Shown here: positions 15,196-29,047 of the stretch, piece after piece | Layout of the letters: each line of letters starts with the position of its first letter | Numbering within the stretch: the stretch's first letter is position 1 | Origin: Glandiceps talaboti | Lineage: Eukaryota; Hemichordata; Enteropneusta; Spengelidae | Direction of reading: 5' to 3' | Length of the DNA stretch: 64,000 nt | NCBI RefSeq assembly: GCF_964340395.1 | Contig: NC_135552.1 | Coordinates: 22,296,681-22,360,680 of the forward strand | The notes under the pieces: generated by a model | Databases searched by the model: none | Told to the model about the DNA's origin: nothing | Seen by the model: the letters and a program-made list of their open reading frames with translations, nothing else | Position numbers and translations under genes: made by a program

Positions 15196-16929
15196 GCGTT
15201 TCATTTCTTAGTAACCTTGGCGTTAAAAGCACCGTTTACAAAGTTTGGAGACTGTTTTATGGAGATATAGTTTGTCTCTTTAGTAATTGTCAGGAATTCA
15301 GTATAACATAAATCTAATTGTAAATAGTCAAAAACCCGCTTTAGAATGAAAATATAAATTATTTGTAAATTTAAATATACAGTTACCAAAACTAGAACGA
15401 CGACTGACGTCCTCATATAACTAGCTAATAGAAGGCATGTGATTACAGAAAATTGAAGAATTGTTTTTGGAACAACTGACATTTAGAAAAAACCATATGC
15501 CTCCAAGCAATGCGAGAGACCAGTTTGGAATTATCAAATTAACGATGCGACAGATGGAGCACAGTTGCACGGTAAGCATGTAATCACGTACATTTGGTAA
15601 CCTGCTACACGATTATAATATACATATATATTAGCTTTCTTTATCCCCGATGGCACTACACTGTCCAACTGTAAACCTTTCAGTTACAAAATCCTCTTTG
15701 TTATCAGTGTTATTTTGAGTCGTCTAACTAATTTAGAAATTATAGAACTAGCGTTGAAGGTTACTAAATTCGAACTGTATGTGCAATATCGATAATTTTC
15801 CTTTTAAGTGTACAAGACGACTGTGGTTTGGCGGCAATCATAACTTTAGTCACATATACAATTGGGATGCAGCCAACATGTTTCGGAGAAAATGCAAGCG
15901 TAGGATACAAAAACATCAATGGCCATGCGGTTAATGTTGTTAAGTTGTTATATGTGTTTCTAAAAAAAACACATTGTAATTGTACACATACGGTGCAATG
16001 CAAGCATATAATTCGCTTTGACAATATTTCATTTGGAGCAATAGTGACGTCATAGGAAAATCACTCAACCCTTGTTGAATGCAGTTTCACGCATTAATAA
16101 ATCACATATGTTACGTCTTATTACATTCACTCGTGTTCATAAATTGAAATATTTGATCTATACAGAAAATAAATTGTCGATTTGATAAACACAATGAAAC
16201 AAACTTATCAATAGCGTCATTACTGGATTACCACTACTGCCATTAGGGGGAAGGTGGTGGTGGTGGGGGGGGGGCACATACGATTTAATCAGAAGAAATA
16301 CATGTAGCTCTGTGAATAAAATTGGGGGAAAAAACAGTTGAATGTTATCAGTTGTACACCTGTATCATGAATATCACGTTACTGTATAGTCAGTATCAAA
16401 CTATAAAGACGTGATATCAGACACTTTCATTTCTGTGTCGGTAACGATAAAACTACAAACAGAGCCGACCTATAAACTGATATGACAAATGGCTTTAGTG
16501 TATATGGATATTATGCGAACACATTTGTGTAAGTACTTTCTAAAAAACCAAACAGTCGTCAAGAGTACAACCAGGTTCAAGTGGATCAGTCCATTTGGGC
16601 GAGGGAATATCGATATAGAAAGGTCCCTAGCTAGGCTATTCATGCACTCTCTATAGATAGGTCGACGAAATACAGACTTTCGTACATTGAGGTACACAGA
16701 CCATAAAACCACTTAAGAACCCCGGATGTCTATTTTGGATACTGGTCATTTAGGTAGCTCGTTGAATAGCATTATATGTGATCATAATCAATTTTGTATT
16801 AACGTACTCAGAGAAGTGTGCATTATTAGCTGAGCAGGTGTTGAACTAAATGCGTCGGTAATATTTTCTTTATTTCAAGAGGTATATACGATATGGACAA
16901 TTTTAAATTTTACCTGAGAAAGGAACAGA

Positions 16930-16934
<5 letters not shown>

Positions 16935-17013
<79 letters not shown>

Positions 17014-17017
17014 AGAG

Positions 17018-17070
<53 letters not shown>
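16935..17070. repeat. (GA)n-(GT)n microsatellite
   Basis: GA to 17010, a short CTGAGA break, then GT at 17021-17070. Confidence 0.98.
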
Positions 17071-17073
<3 letters not shown>

Positions 17074-19076
17074 GAAAGTAATTCGCATGGAAAGAGTTTA
17101 TGATCTCACTACTAAAGGAAATATGACTAAATAGTATTTCCTACATTGATGAATATATAATTGATTTACTACATAAATGGAGAGATAAGTGATTTACTAG
17201 TCGTAAATTGAGTATTACGACTATTACGTTGACAACAGAATTAACGATAACGAGTTTGTTAGTGTAGCAGTAACAGTAGTCAATCAAACAATGGCCTTCA
17301 CTTTCATAAAGCTAGTTAGCTAAATAGAACTGAGATTGATAGCTGGGAAACCCGACCAATAACCCATAGTGTCATTATTCCAGGAAGTCTTAAATAAGGT
17401 ACTGTGTCATTATATTCTTGATTTATCTCAAGAAAAGTACAGTAAAGTGGAGTCAGCTACATAATATTTCAATGTATGTAGATGTATGACTAAAAAACTC
17501 TATTTATCATAGTAGGAATTCAATTGTCTATGAAATGTACAGTCAATTTCACAATGCTGTTCAGTTTTTCATTTTAATACAACCACACAGAAATAAAAAA
17601 AGAAAAAAAAGAAAAAAAAGGCATATGCCACACTTTAATAACAAGGTCGCATTTATTTGCTACATTTTGGTACATTTACTCTAAATGAAATAAACCATTT
17701 AAATGTATTGCAACTCCATGCAGACATTCGGGTACCAATGTTTTTCTTAGTATCAAACACACGATGAAGGGCGCGTAAAATATCCTTTGCGGTGTTCATC
17801 TGATGTCTGTATGGTGGCAGGTGTAGTTCATTTCACTTAGACAAAATGTAGCAAGAAAGTGTACTCATTCAATCTTGCTATCTTAAAGTGTAGCATGTTC
17901 AGTTTGTTATTGGTTCTGCGTGGTTGTATCAAACAGAAAAGCTGAACGGTCTTGTGAAATTCGCTCTGTGTAAGCGGCAACATCTAGTCTTCACCTTTCC
18001 TGAGAAGCTCCAGAAGAAAATGTAATTTTCATTCTGAATTGTGGGAATTTCACTAAGAAGTCATATGTGATAAGGAATGTATTACGTACGTTAGATGGTC
18101 CTCTAATATAATGGATACGCAATTGACTTCAGTATACGTATTACGTATATAATCATTTTATTGTACTGGCATCCACACAAATCCACCTGAATCGTTCTTG
18201 TCTTCTGCAATCTTCCTTTGAACGTTTTTACTTTCAAAGTTATATAGGTCAACATGCCCCCTCCCTCCTCTCGTGCTGACATTTACATCTCTGAAAGAAA
18301 ATGCTTCAGGGGATGACTGCAAGAGATAGTTCAAAAAGAATCCCTTGATTATTCAAGATAGTGTATATCATATGAATTCGTCAAGTGTCTAAACCATCAG
18401 TATATAAATTAAAACCATCTCAATTCCCCTATCTAGACGCGGAGGTAACTGCAGATTCCTTGACCGTAGATAACACCCAATGTAAATGGTCAGTCACGTG
18501 AAATAAGACAAAGAGTAAAATTAATGCATGTTTCGAGCAAAACCGGTACGAAACTATTGCTATTTAAGGTCAATATTGCATTGCATAGACAATAATACTT
18601 GTTTTAGTGGCAGTTAAATGAGCTGGTACGATGTTGTGCCCCTGGAACGAGGATTACATGTGCTTGGCGGCTGCTGTACTTGAACGCCACTTGCCATGTG
18701 AGGCAAATGTGCTCAATTTATCAAGTGTCCGATCTTATATCGAAAGTAAGCCTAACTAGTAGCAGATAATGCTATCTTGTCCGAAGGTAAATATTTGTAC
18801 TCGTTCGAAAGAAGTACCACCATGAAGTTTCACCTACCTACATTGGAACATTAATTATTGATAATCGAGCTACTAGACATTGTCAAAATACAATTTAAAG
18901 AAAACAAATCTGATTCCTGAAACATCTTTGACAAGAAATGTACTTTAAAGGGTTAAGACAGTATTGTTGCACTGACATAATAAATAGGGACTTGGCATTT
19001 AGATATAGCAACAGACAGACATATTTGCAGATTACGAACTAGCCACTTTAACCATTTGCCCATCAATACTTTACGA

Positions 19077-19190
19077 TGACAGTTCATGATGTTTTCACGT
19101 GATAAGTCACAATGTGTTTATATGATCCTTCATAACATTTTCACATGACAGTTCATAAACGTTATCACATGACAGTTCATAATGTTGTCG
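19077..19190. repeat. Short degenerate repeat TCACATGACAGTTCATAA
   Basis: About four partial copies (for example 19142-19159 and 19165-19182) spaced 20-30 bp apart. Confidence 0.6.
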
Positions 19191-19968
19191 TCATCAATAA
19201 TGACAACAATAATCAAAATAATGATTAATTGCATAACACTGTTTTACTGAGCGACCAAGCTGATGCAGTGACTGAGGCTTTCCATATAATACATTGGTTT
19301 GCAAGCTGTCTAGGCTCACACAATCAGTACATAATCTGCTGCCTAACAGCTGTCGTACCTACCTTATTATCAGATGTTATCATCACACAACATACACTCG
19401 CATTGGTTAGTTAACAACAGCGGTATGTGTCTAGGCATAAATGAGTTATCAAACAAAAAGGAGTTAAAATCTTCTTTATCATGTAATTTACGTGATTGTA
19501 CTGGTTACCTATAATCTATAAATCAAAGGAAAATATGCGAACAGATGTGAATATTAAATAATTTCCAAACTAGAAGGGTAGTATTACTATAAACTCTTTA
19601 AACACCATCGCTGTGGAAATAAGGGGTTTTGTTTTGGTGATTGCCAGGCGATACGAATTTCATTATTTTCATAAAAAGGGCATTATCTGAGACAGCTCTT
19701 ACTGCATGGATACGAAGTTATCAAATTGTCGACTTTTTGATTGATGATACGTGCGTGACGCTTTTGTGTGTGAGATCCATTTGTTGCATTGTAAAGGTGT
19801 TTAAAGGAAGGCATTGTTAAAACTAAACAAACATATGGATACGGCAAGTCGATACATGTACCAATTACATGTACATAAATCAATTCCTTGATTATTCACG
19901 CATTTGTTCACATTGGTCGGTAAAAAAATATTCACGTATGTTTCGATGGATGAGTGATGGATAAACAA

Positions 19969-20028
19969 TACATACACACATACATACATACATACATACA
20001 TACATACATACATACATACATACATACA

Positions 20029-20058
<30 letters not shown>
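19969..20058. repeat. (CATA)n microsatellite
   Basis: About 90 bp of CATA units; it accounts for a low-complexity minus-strand ORF. Confidence 0.97.
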
Positions 20059-20059
<1 letters not shown>

Positions 20060-20460
20060 TAAATAAACAATCTAACTAACTAACATACGAGAGGTTCTTG
20101 ATAGGATGTGGTTGTTTTAAATCAAATTTCCTAATTTTTAACTCGCACAAGATGATACATCCAGAATCTAAAACATGTTTGATGTATGATAAAAGAATAA
20201 ACAAGAACTGATAAACGAGTCCACACTCTATATCAAACACTCATTGATTATAAAAGAAACTGATGATTTACAGGTAAGGGAATCATCGTGTGTCACCCTA
20301 TCACATTGTTAAAATTGAACGTGAAAGCAATTACCCACCGTACCCTGTTTTGGCATGAAACTAGGGTAATTTATTACTAACCTAGTAACTTCTATTGAGA
20401 TTTACAATTATTACAGTTTGTAACCTACGTACTGTAGTGTCTTCTCAATCCAAAAGTTTT

Positions 20461-20724
20461 TCATGTCAGGTAACAAGGTGGCACGCAAGAGATTTGTAAT
20501 CGCTCATCACAATCATATGATGGTTGATACAAGTAATGAACTAATCCGGTTAAATTCAGGACGTGACTTGCATGCATTTGGGCTTCAAGTTTGTGTGTCG
20601 GAAGAGTTTGCGACCGGTGGTTACGAAGTTTGCTTCTAAACACACTGATTTTCATCGCAGTCAGAGTTCCTAAAATTAGTATCGTAATAATTATATATAT
20701 TTTTCTCCAAGGGCCGTTTTCCAA
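20461..20724 (-). CDS. Candidate first exon of a type II membrane protein (unassigned)
   Basis: An 87-codon minus-strand ORF opens MENGPWRK, followed by a hydrophobic stretch (IYIIITILILGTLTAM, residues 9-24) next to a basic patch. This is the layout of a Golgi type II enzyme: short N-tail, signal anchor, lumenal stem. A sequon NLT (residue 57) and HYLYQPSYDCDE follow, slightly reminiscent of the stem/C-rich start of family-31 galactosyltransferases. No catalytic domain was found nearby on the same strand, and the exon end is not resolved. It could be a chance ORF or a remnant. Confidence 0.25.
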   Translation of the reverse strand: MENGPWRKIYIIITILILGTLTAMKISVFRSKLRNHRSQTLPTHKLEAQMHASHVLNLTGLVHYLYQPSYDCDERLQISCVPPCYLT

Positions 20725-21754
20725 GGGAAACTATTTTTTATAAATGTTATCAACCGAAGATTAGCTGGCCGTAATGCTGACTATAGATAATAAAACGTAT
20801 CAATCCTGGTGTTGGTCTCTACTTGAAGCAATATGTAATCTCTGATAGTAAAAAAATGAGAGAAATACGAGGAGATTACTTATATAGCCTTTATACATCA
20901 GCATTTCTCACACGTTGTATAACACTTTTAATAACCCTGCAATAAAAAAACTCCGACTACTTCTATATTTTAATACTCTTACTTGTAAAAATTATGTATT
21001 TATATAAAATTAACTACGAAAGGGTCATAGCTGTCAGAATTGATGTAAGGCGTGCGAATCTAAATAGTTATAAATGGTAGTAAATGTTTGGATATTTATG
21101 AGAGTCACTGGGTCAAGTTAACAACACGACAGCTAAAAATTATCGCAAAAACAAAAATACACAAACACATTTCTTGAAACCATGGGGAGATTTCTGTGGA
21201 GCTTCATGTTTGGGATTTTAATCCCTCCCCCTTTCAAAAGATATTGTCAGAGACAGCCGACGAAGCTATTTGTGTACAAAGCTGTTCGTTCACGATTTTT
21301 AAGTGGAGGGGGGGGATATAATATGCTATCAAAGTTGTTAACCGAACAATACTAGAATACGACGCAATCGACGAAGGCATATATCGATAATAAGATTATG
21401 CTGGCATACGCTTTAGTTTACTTCATGCAAGTATTTTCACTCCTCGAGTAAAATAGCTTACAAAATCTGGCTGTGCACATCACTTTAGTATACAATGAAC
21501 ACTTCACGCAATGTCAGGAATTGCCTCTTTCAATAAGGATAGTTATGGAGAACAAAAATTGTTGAAACGACCGACTCGGTTCACACCAGCAAAGGGCTTC
21601 ACCAAGGACATAATCACGAGCTTGATAAAAATTGTATGCATACAATTAAGGCACAGTAGAATATTGAATATCCTTGACGTTATGGGTTATGAGTTTGAAA
21701 GAGTCGTAGAAAAATGATGAGGGTCTTGCAAACTGGGACAAATTTTCATTAGCA

Positions 21755-22200
21755 ATGACGTCAAACGTGCCATGTAATTTGCATCGATGGATGCATTCAA
21801 AGGTTCAGTCTCAAATCGAAACTGCATTTAATGACGGTAATTCCCTCAGGATGATTGCAAATTCCACTTGTAAATGGCAATACCATGGAGATATATCCCA
21901 ATACGAGCACAGATTTTGTCAAATCTCAAAACTCAGTCTGATCGTATTAAACGAGGTCACGGAACGTGGGTAATTCGACATTTCCTGCACAAAGTCAGCA
22001 CATTTCGTAGAAGATATCGAGTGAAGATGTATGATGCATGTTTGTTACGTGTTTAATCCGCTCTACTACGTCATTGCTGTCAAGAACATTTATTGTAAAC
22101 GTGGTCCATGCAGCTAATAAACCTGACCTTAGTCCAAGTCGTCAATATATTTTTGGTGTATGGATATATTTCTCTTCTCAAACACCAATTTCTGATGAGT
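21755..22200 (+). pseudogene. Decayed Tc1/mariner-like transposase
   Basis: A first segment reads SQIETAFNDGNSLRMIA (about 21800-21862), like the N-terminal helix-turn-helix of Tc1-type transposases. After frame changes a second segment reads KPDLSPSRQYIFGVW (about 22122-22166), like the PDLNPIE...W motif near the catalytic C-terminus. The catalytic core between them is missing or unreadable, and I could not define inverted ends. Moderate confidence because only two motifs support it. Confidence 0.45.
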
Positions 22201-22251
22201 GGTAATTATTCGAACATGCAATGTATATAATTGATAATTATTCGGCCATAC

Positions 22252-22434
<183 letters not shown>

Positions 22435-23563
22435 ATTGTGTGCGTATTGATATAATAGCTAAAAGATACAATGTACTTAAATTTCTTTAACGGTTCAAAA
22501 ACTGAAACGTTATATTTAAATGAATCATAATTAAGCTTATATATATAGTATTTGTTTTCAGTTTACTGACGTGACGACCGCTATTTCTATTTTTAGATCT
22601 CCGTATACGTAATGACTGCACAACGTGGTTTAGAAGCTACCTGAATAAAGTGCTACGCTGAATTTTAATTTTTCAAGATATCCTTAGGTCGAGATACTGA
22701 TGTATAGGACATCAGTTGTGTGCTGTGGGTAGGTACGTGGAACATATGTTTCATCGGGGGCTGAGGAAGATTATCCCGTATACCCTGACATGACTTCCAA
22801 ATTGTCATTACCGTAATATTCCCATGTTGATATGTACCGTATATAATATATACCGTAATAAATATAGTCATACCGAATTTAAAAAAATACGAATGAAGAA
22901 AAGAATCTATTAACCTAAAATATGAATTATTTGTTTGTCTGCATATCTCGCTTATGTAAAATCTGATGTAGAAAAGAGAAAAATGTGGGTCTTTTAAATA
23001 AAAAGATATATTGCTTGGTTAATTCTACTTTATGTGTGTATTCAACTGTATACGCCAGACGGTTCGTTTCATGCTTTGACGTGCAGTGCGGTAAATATAG
23101 CAAACCAATCTGCTGTCAATCAAATCGAACTAAAGGCTTAACTGTGGGATAAAAATAGAGCCGACAGTGCTTATTAATTCACAATATCTGTCCGGCATAT
23201 AGAGACAGTGGCGCGCAATGTCTAGACTATGAATTTAGTCCTCGCTATTAAATATAGTATACATACCAGGATCATGGAGTCTTCTTCAACTAGAAACGAC
23301 CGATATTCAAATTTATAAGATGTTTGATTGTATTGTAACATTGTTGTCAAGCCATTTAATTTATTGCCTGAAGATGACGTTGTTGGCGACAACATCAAGT
23401 GATTGACTCTTCTACTAACCGAATCCCATTCACAGTGTCATTTATTACCATTGCAATGAATATTGTTATCTGCAACTAATGTGTACCTCAAGTATTTTCA
23501 CGAAGGCTTGCAGTCGCATAGGATCAAATAAACACACCTACAGTAACATACATGCATACACCC

Positions 23564-23565
<2 letters not shown>

Positions 23566-23616
<51 letters not shown>

Positions 23617-23772
23617 TACATACATACATACATACATACATACATACATACATGCACATACATACATACATACATACATACATACATACATACATACTAG
23701 TACATACATACATACATACATACATACATACATACATACATACATACATACATACATACATACATACATACA

Positions 23773-23853
<81 letters not shown>
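23566..23853. repeat. (CA)n-(CATA)n-(GA)n compound microsatellite
   Basis: About 290 bp in three blocks with switches at 23611 and 23775; a single TAGTACATA break lies near 23698. Confidence 0.98.
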
Positions 23854-23858
<5 letters not shown>

Positions 23859-24840
23859 CTCTGTGCACGAGCGCACTTGTAATGTCACGATACTATTCTT
23901 TTATCAGATTACCCGATTATGTATGAATTCCTTGAAAAGAGTGTCGTGTCTATTTCAATGACGTCTTTTCAAGATGAGTCACCGGAAATACAGTAACCTG
24001 AGTATGAATTAGTCGTAATAACGTCTTCTCATTCACATATGGAAAGTCTTAAGTTATTAATCATCATGTTATTATGATGGGTAATATACCATTTAGTTCG
24101 GTCAGACCGTTGATCCTGTATGTGTTTTCAACACAGAGACCACCCATCAATATACAAAATATTGTCATATTTAAACATTCAATGCCTTCAGAAACACTGT
24201 GCAGAGAATTAATTGATACTATTAGTGGTTAATAATAACTTCTTCTTCTTTTTTTTGGGGGGGGGGGTGAGTCAAGGACAGCCGTGTACGTACGAGCATC
24301 GGCAAGTTAGAAGCCTCTGGTAAAATTTTCTAATCCATAAAAGAGATTGTTTTGTATTTTCTGCATATTAACCGTGACCGCTTTCATGACTTGATGAATT
24401 TAATACGTGTAGGGCGTGTGCAGAGTTCAGTTTGTGACCTCAAAACATATATACATAAACTAATAACGCTTCTTCCATGTATTCAGTACAAATTTACATA
24501 ATTGAGTACAAGATAAGAACGATTGCGTTTCTAATCTTATTTCCTTAGACTGAATACATGAAGTTTTTTCAATTGCTAAATGTCACTATTTTGACTTTTA
24601 GTAAGTTTATTGTTCAAGTTGGTGTACATAAACCTGTATGACCATCAATGAACTGTTTGCCATGAGAACGTTGACCTGTAACGTGTGAAATAAACAATGT
24701 ATTGTCAGACGTAGTTTATACGTCATAGAACAGTGATTTAGCAGTATCTGATATATATCATTCTAGGGTAATTAATTTTTAAGTCATTGTTTTCCAAACC
24801 TTAAAATGTACATTGTTAAACAAGACAGTATGTGTCGTTT

Positions 24841-24855
24841 GCCTACCTACCTACC

Positions 24856-24892
<37 letters not shown>

Positions 24893-24893
24893 T

Positions 24894-24930
<37 letters not shown>

Positions 24931-24970
24931 TTGTCTGTCTGGCTGGCTGGCTGGCTGTGTGTCTGTTCGT
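24841..24970. repeat. (CTAC)-(CTGT)n-(CTGG) tract
   Basis: Tetranucleotide units with point-mutated blocks at both ends. Confidence 0.96.
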
Positions 24971-26998
24971 CTTGCTAGCTGTCAATCTATCATTATGTAT
25001 ATTGATTGACCGTTAGTTCTGTTGTTTTGCCTGTCTGGCTAAAATTGGGAGTTTCAGTTGAAGTTCACATGATCTAAATGTCGTTCAATATTGCTATCAA
25101 AAGAATATTGTCTAATCGATACTCTTGGCGTCGTTCTAGAGGCTATATCTATCGACGGCATGCCATGTACAGGAAGATTACGATTAGCTTTGCAACATGA
25201 TGTAAGTTCATATTTTAAATGCAATTACTCCCGGTTCAACCACATGGGATGATTTTGTAACCTCAAACCGATTGTACCTATTCCTTTTCACAAGTATATA
25301 TGAATTCTAATAACAGACCACGCAATCTTACAGTCTTCCCACCACGTAAAAGTCAACCGTATTAAGAGTTTTATTTCCCATAAGATCGACGAACATGGGT
25401 CAATGCTAGAGTGAAGCTAATTGACACAGGTTGGCGACTTATAATGCCCAAGTGCATGTAACAGATGGCAGTTATTAAACCCCGGTAATCACCTCTGTAG
25501 TTGTAAGTTGAGTTGTGCGAAATAATGCTTTTATAATGTAAATTTCTTACAATCATCAAATGATGGAGAACTCATTTTGTTATTGTCGAGCATAGACTTC
25601 AAACTTTCATATAATCACAGACGGAGCTTGAAGAGGTTTAATGACGGCCGACTGAAAGCCATGTAAATGTTACAAGTGTAACTTCATTTTATACCGCACT
25701 CTACTCTACTCTACTTCTCTATGTATTCTGTGTGTTTTGTTATTTTTGACCAAATCAACCACACATTTAAAGACTTAATAGGTGGCAACTGGAATATATT
25801 TTGGACCGTTTTCTCATGACTTGCCTGTGACGTTGTTCACTTTGAAGTAGTAGAGCTAAAATACACATTGCATGCTGTTATTCTGTAGTGCACAACGTAT
25901 GACGTCAAATGTGAAATAATGGTGGGTCTGCTGCTAAGGGTGAGGTTTTTTTTTTTTTTGTTTCTCATCTCCAATGGAATAGTCAGGTGGGTCGGGCGGG
26001 CGAAATAAAAAAAAAAGGGGGGCAAGAAAAAAAAAATGTATTTTTTCAGTTCTATTCTCTATCCTTTCTGTCCTGTTAGTCTCTATACAACTTCATTTCT
26101 CTTCTCTTTATTGAATTCCTTGTTACAAGTCTCTTTCCTTCATTTTAGCAAGGTTGACAAGTCTGTAGAACAACTTTGTAAGAAGATGATTAAATACTTA
26201 TCATCCTGATGGGTGCATATCTGTAGCCATGAACTATTGTGTGATTTTATCAGGAGTACTAATACATTCGTCCTATTAATCAAAGTGGCATTGCCATCGC
26301 TAACAATGTTTTCAAGTTATCCAGTTTGAACTTTAGTATGTAACTTTTTGAAACACTTACGTGATTGTCATCAGTGTGCTAGATGAATTTTCATTTATAT
26401 AAACCATTACTCCTATGAAACATTTTTCTTCAGTGTGACCTTGTCAAAATAATCCACCAGATAACATGTAAACATTTCTAGAACTCAGAACCCCTTTGGG
26501 ATTTACTGTTTACATGTAAAAGTAATTAAAAGTAATAATGTAAACATCGGAATGTCTTCAAAGGTCATGCATGTCATGGGTCATGAAACGCTATGGAGTC
26601 GGTCATTTCCCTGATAATACAACTAATTTCAAGCTAAAAACTGGTCAAGAAATTAGGAATGCAGTATGACTTTTACCAATTTTAAGCATAATTTTGATAA
26701 TGGTGGAAATATTCTGAGCTATTATTAAATTGCAGCAAAATGTACCGCGTGACAGTATTAATTTTGAGCCCTGTCCCTCATCAAATCTCAACGACTTCTG
26801 CCATGATGAAAGACACATGCTGCTCTGACGTAACAAAGGGGTTGGGTGGGTGGGTGGGTGAGAGGGGGGAGGGTTAGACGGTGGTGTTCTGCCAAGGTTT
26901 CCAACAAGTGGGGACACAGGCCCCTTGGTTCCAAAAAGTGGTGTCATTTGACAGGGAGTGGGGTCAATTATTATTGTCTATGAAATATTCATATAAAT

Positions 26999-27036
26999 TA
27001 TCTCAGACCACAATAGAGATACTGTGGTCTGAGATA
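26999..27036. other. Perfect 14-bp hairpin
   Basis: TATCTCAGACCACA and its exact reverse complement flank a 10-nt loop. No T run follows and no gene is adjacent, so a role is not clear; it may be the core of a palindromic repeat. Confidence 0.7.
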
Positions 27037-27665
27037 TTCCATTACGTATAGACCATTACCTAACTACATAAAAAAATTTCATTCATAATAACAGTTCCCA
27101 GTAAGCTATTTTTTGAAAATTGTGTACTACATATTACACCTTAGAAAAAGAAGGCAATTAAGATTATGTAATTTTAAGTTATATATATATATATATGAAT
27201 GATATATTGTTTAGAAAGATTGGACAGCCAGGTAGTCACAATTTTTAATCTGAATATCAATGAATAGCAGTGCTAAAATTTATAATTCCATTTTTTCAGA
27301 CAAGGACAATGAACAACTTCAAAATAAGTCACAGTGAACATATGATTGAATAAAAACTTTGAGAAATCCTAAACTTGTAACCACTTGTTTCATTTTTAAA
27401 ATTGTTAGTACACTGCTGTGTTTATCATTCCCTCTTCAAATTCATGACATTTTTAAGAAAAAAAATCCCTGACTTTAAAAAGTACCAAATGTGAACGAAA
27501 AACTTACAAATAATAGTCAAACAAACTTTAAAATAATTTATTTTTTATTAATTAACCGTTACTGGCTGTGTATCATGATTTGGTCCTGCTATATCAAATG
27601 ACAGCATAGTTACGTACCGTAAACTTGCTGACATTAGGTGTCCTTGAAACTCAGAACTTGAATCT

Positions 27666-27875
27666 TTAACTAAAACTATCAACAAAGTCAAAGTTGGGAT
27701 GCTCTGTAAATATTACATCAATTTTTTTCTGATTTGCACAATTCACAACAAGTTCGTTCTTCATGTCTGACCGGGCGCACATGCATCGGCCGTCTATAGT
27801 AGCCATGCCAGTGATTACGCATTGATTCAGTGCCCAACATTCACATGTGTCAGTCACTAGCACTGTCAACATCAT
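27666..27875 (-). CDS. Candidate Cys-rich terminal exon (unassigned)
   Basis: A 69-codon minus-strand ORF with the pattern CECWALNQC ... GRCMCARSD ... NC. This composition is unlike the AT-rich low-complexity ORFs around it, and it ends in an acidic/aromatic tail and a TAA. The initial Met residues may be intronic, since a possible acceptor (TTGACAG) lies near the start. No family recognised and no partner exon identified. Low confidence. Confidence 0.2.
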   Translation of the reverse strand: MMLTVLVTDTCECWALNQCVITGMATIDGRCMCARSDMKNELVVNCANQKKIDVIFTEHPNFDFVDSFS

Positions 27876-28693
27876 GCAACACGATCCCCTTTTTCGGAAT
27901 CAAAATACACATGTACTCATTTAATTTAACCCATCAACAAATGAAAATCACAACCTGTCCCATAAATTTGGTTCACGAAGGCTTCTGAGCTGTGGCATGG
28001 GAGATAGATGTTCCGGTAGCAAGTTCAGTGTTTCGCACACGTCAGTGATTAGGTCAGAGGTCACGACAGTGACAGTAGGCAAAACATGTGACGAGAGACG
28101 TCCATTTCGACGTCTCATCTAATCCCTCTAATGTTTTAATTTGTAGATTAAGTTTATCAAAGTTGATCTTTTTGTGTCATTTTTTATGTTAACAATATAA
28201 CTGCGCGTTGTCACTGTATCTTATATGATGTCAACAAAACTTTCCCTTACGCATTCAGTATACTTCTTGTGGGATTCACGTCGAGTCAGAGCCTGGCCTG
28301 GTCCGGCCATGGACTTAGATAATTTTGATGTCTGCCGTAAAATGAATGCGCCAAAGCAACGCAAGGTGGGAGAATTATTGCTTCATTTGTAATTTTAGGG
28401 GGCCAATGTCGCAAGGTCGTGGCCTCGGCAGAACTGGCCTAAAGACGCCATGGGGAACCTTACAATTTGCTGTGCTCAGGGGTCGGTCGGAAATAAAAAA
28501 ACTTTTTTTTTTCTGATGTCGGAGCTGCAAATTAGGGTCGGTCGGGAGATGAGAAACAGAAAAATAAAAAGGGCCGCCCTAATAATGTTTTGCCATCATG
28601 TTTATACCATAATATGTACCTCAACACACAAGGTTACAACGTTATCTTTCGGCAAACCAATATACTGCAGAATTTTTGTGTTCGTAACTATTT

Positions 28694-28736
28694 ATCTGTC
28701 TGTCTGTCTGTCTGCCTGCGTGCCTACCTGCCTCGC

Positions 28737-28781
<45 letters not shown>

Positions 28782-28812
28782 GACTGATTGACTGACTGAC
28801 TGACTGTCTGTA
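28694..28812. repeat. (CTGT)n-(CTGA)n microsatellite
   Basis: CTGT with CTGC breaks, passing into CTGA units. Confidence 0.96.
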
Positions 28813-28847
28813 TGGCGTCCATCCGTCCGTCCGATCGTGTGTGTGTG

Positions 28848-28912
28848 GGGGGGGGGGGGGTGCGCACGCGTATGTATGTATGTATGTATGTATGTATGTA
28901 TGTATGTATGTA

Positions 28913-28949
<37 letters not shown>

Positions 28950-29047
28950 ATGTATGTATGTATGTATGTATGTATGTATGTATGTATGGATAGATGGATA
29001 AATGGATGGATGGATGCATGGATGCATGGATGGATGCATGCATGCAT
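28848..29047. repeat. (G)n-(TATG)n-(GT)n-(TATG)n-(GATG)n tract
   Basis: Poly-G of about 13, then TATG blocks split by GT, then ATGG/GCAT units. Confidence 0.96.

Larger units (their letters stand above)
22440..27660. other. Gene-poor region with low-complexity stretches
   Basis: Outside the microsatellites it holds homopolymer-rich segments (24245-24270, 25945-26040) and a GGGT run near 26838-26865. The segment 25945-26040 and 28480-28580 share GTCGG, AAATAAAAAA and GATGAGAAACA motifs in opposite orientation, pointing to one dispersed repeat family. Confidence 0.45.

Noticed and set aside
15828-16055. Plus-strand 75-codon ORF and its antisense partner
   Set aside because: Both strands are open over the same stretch with no recognisable motif.
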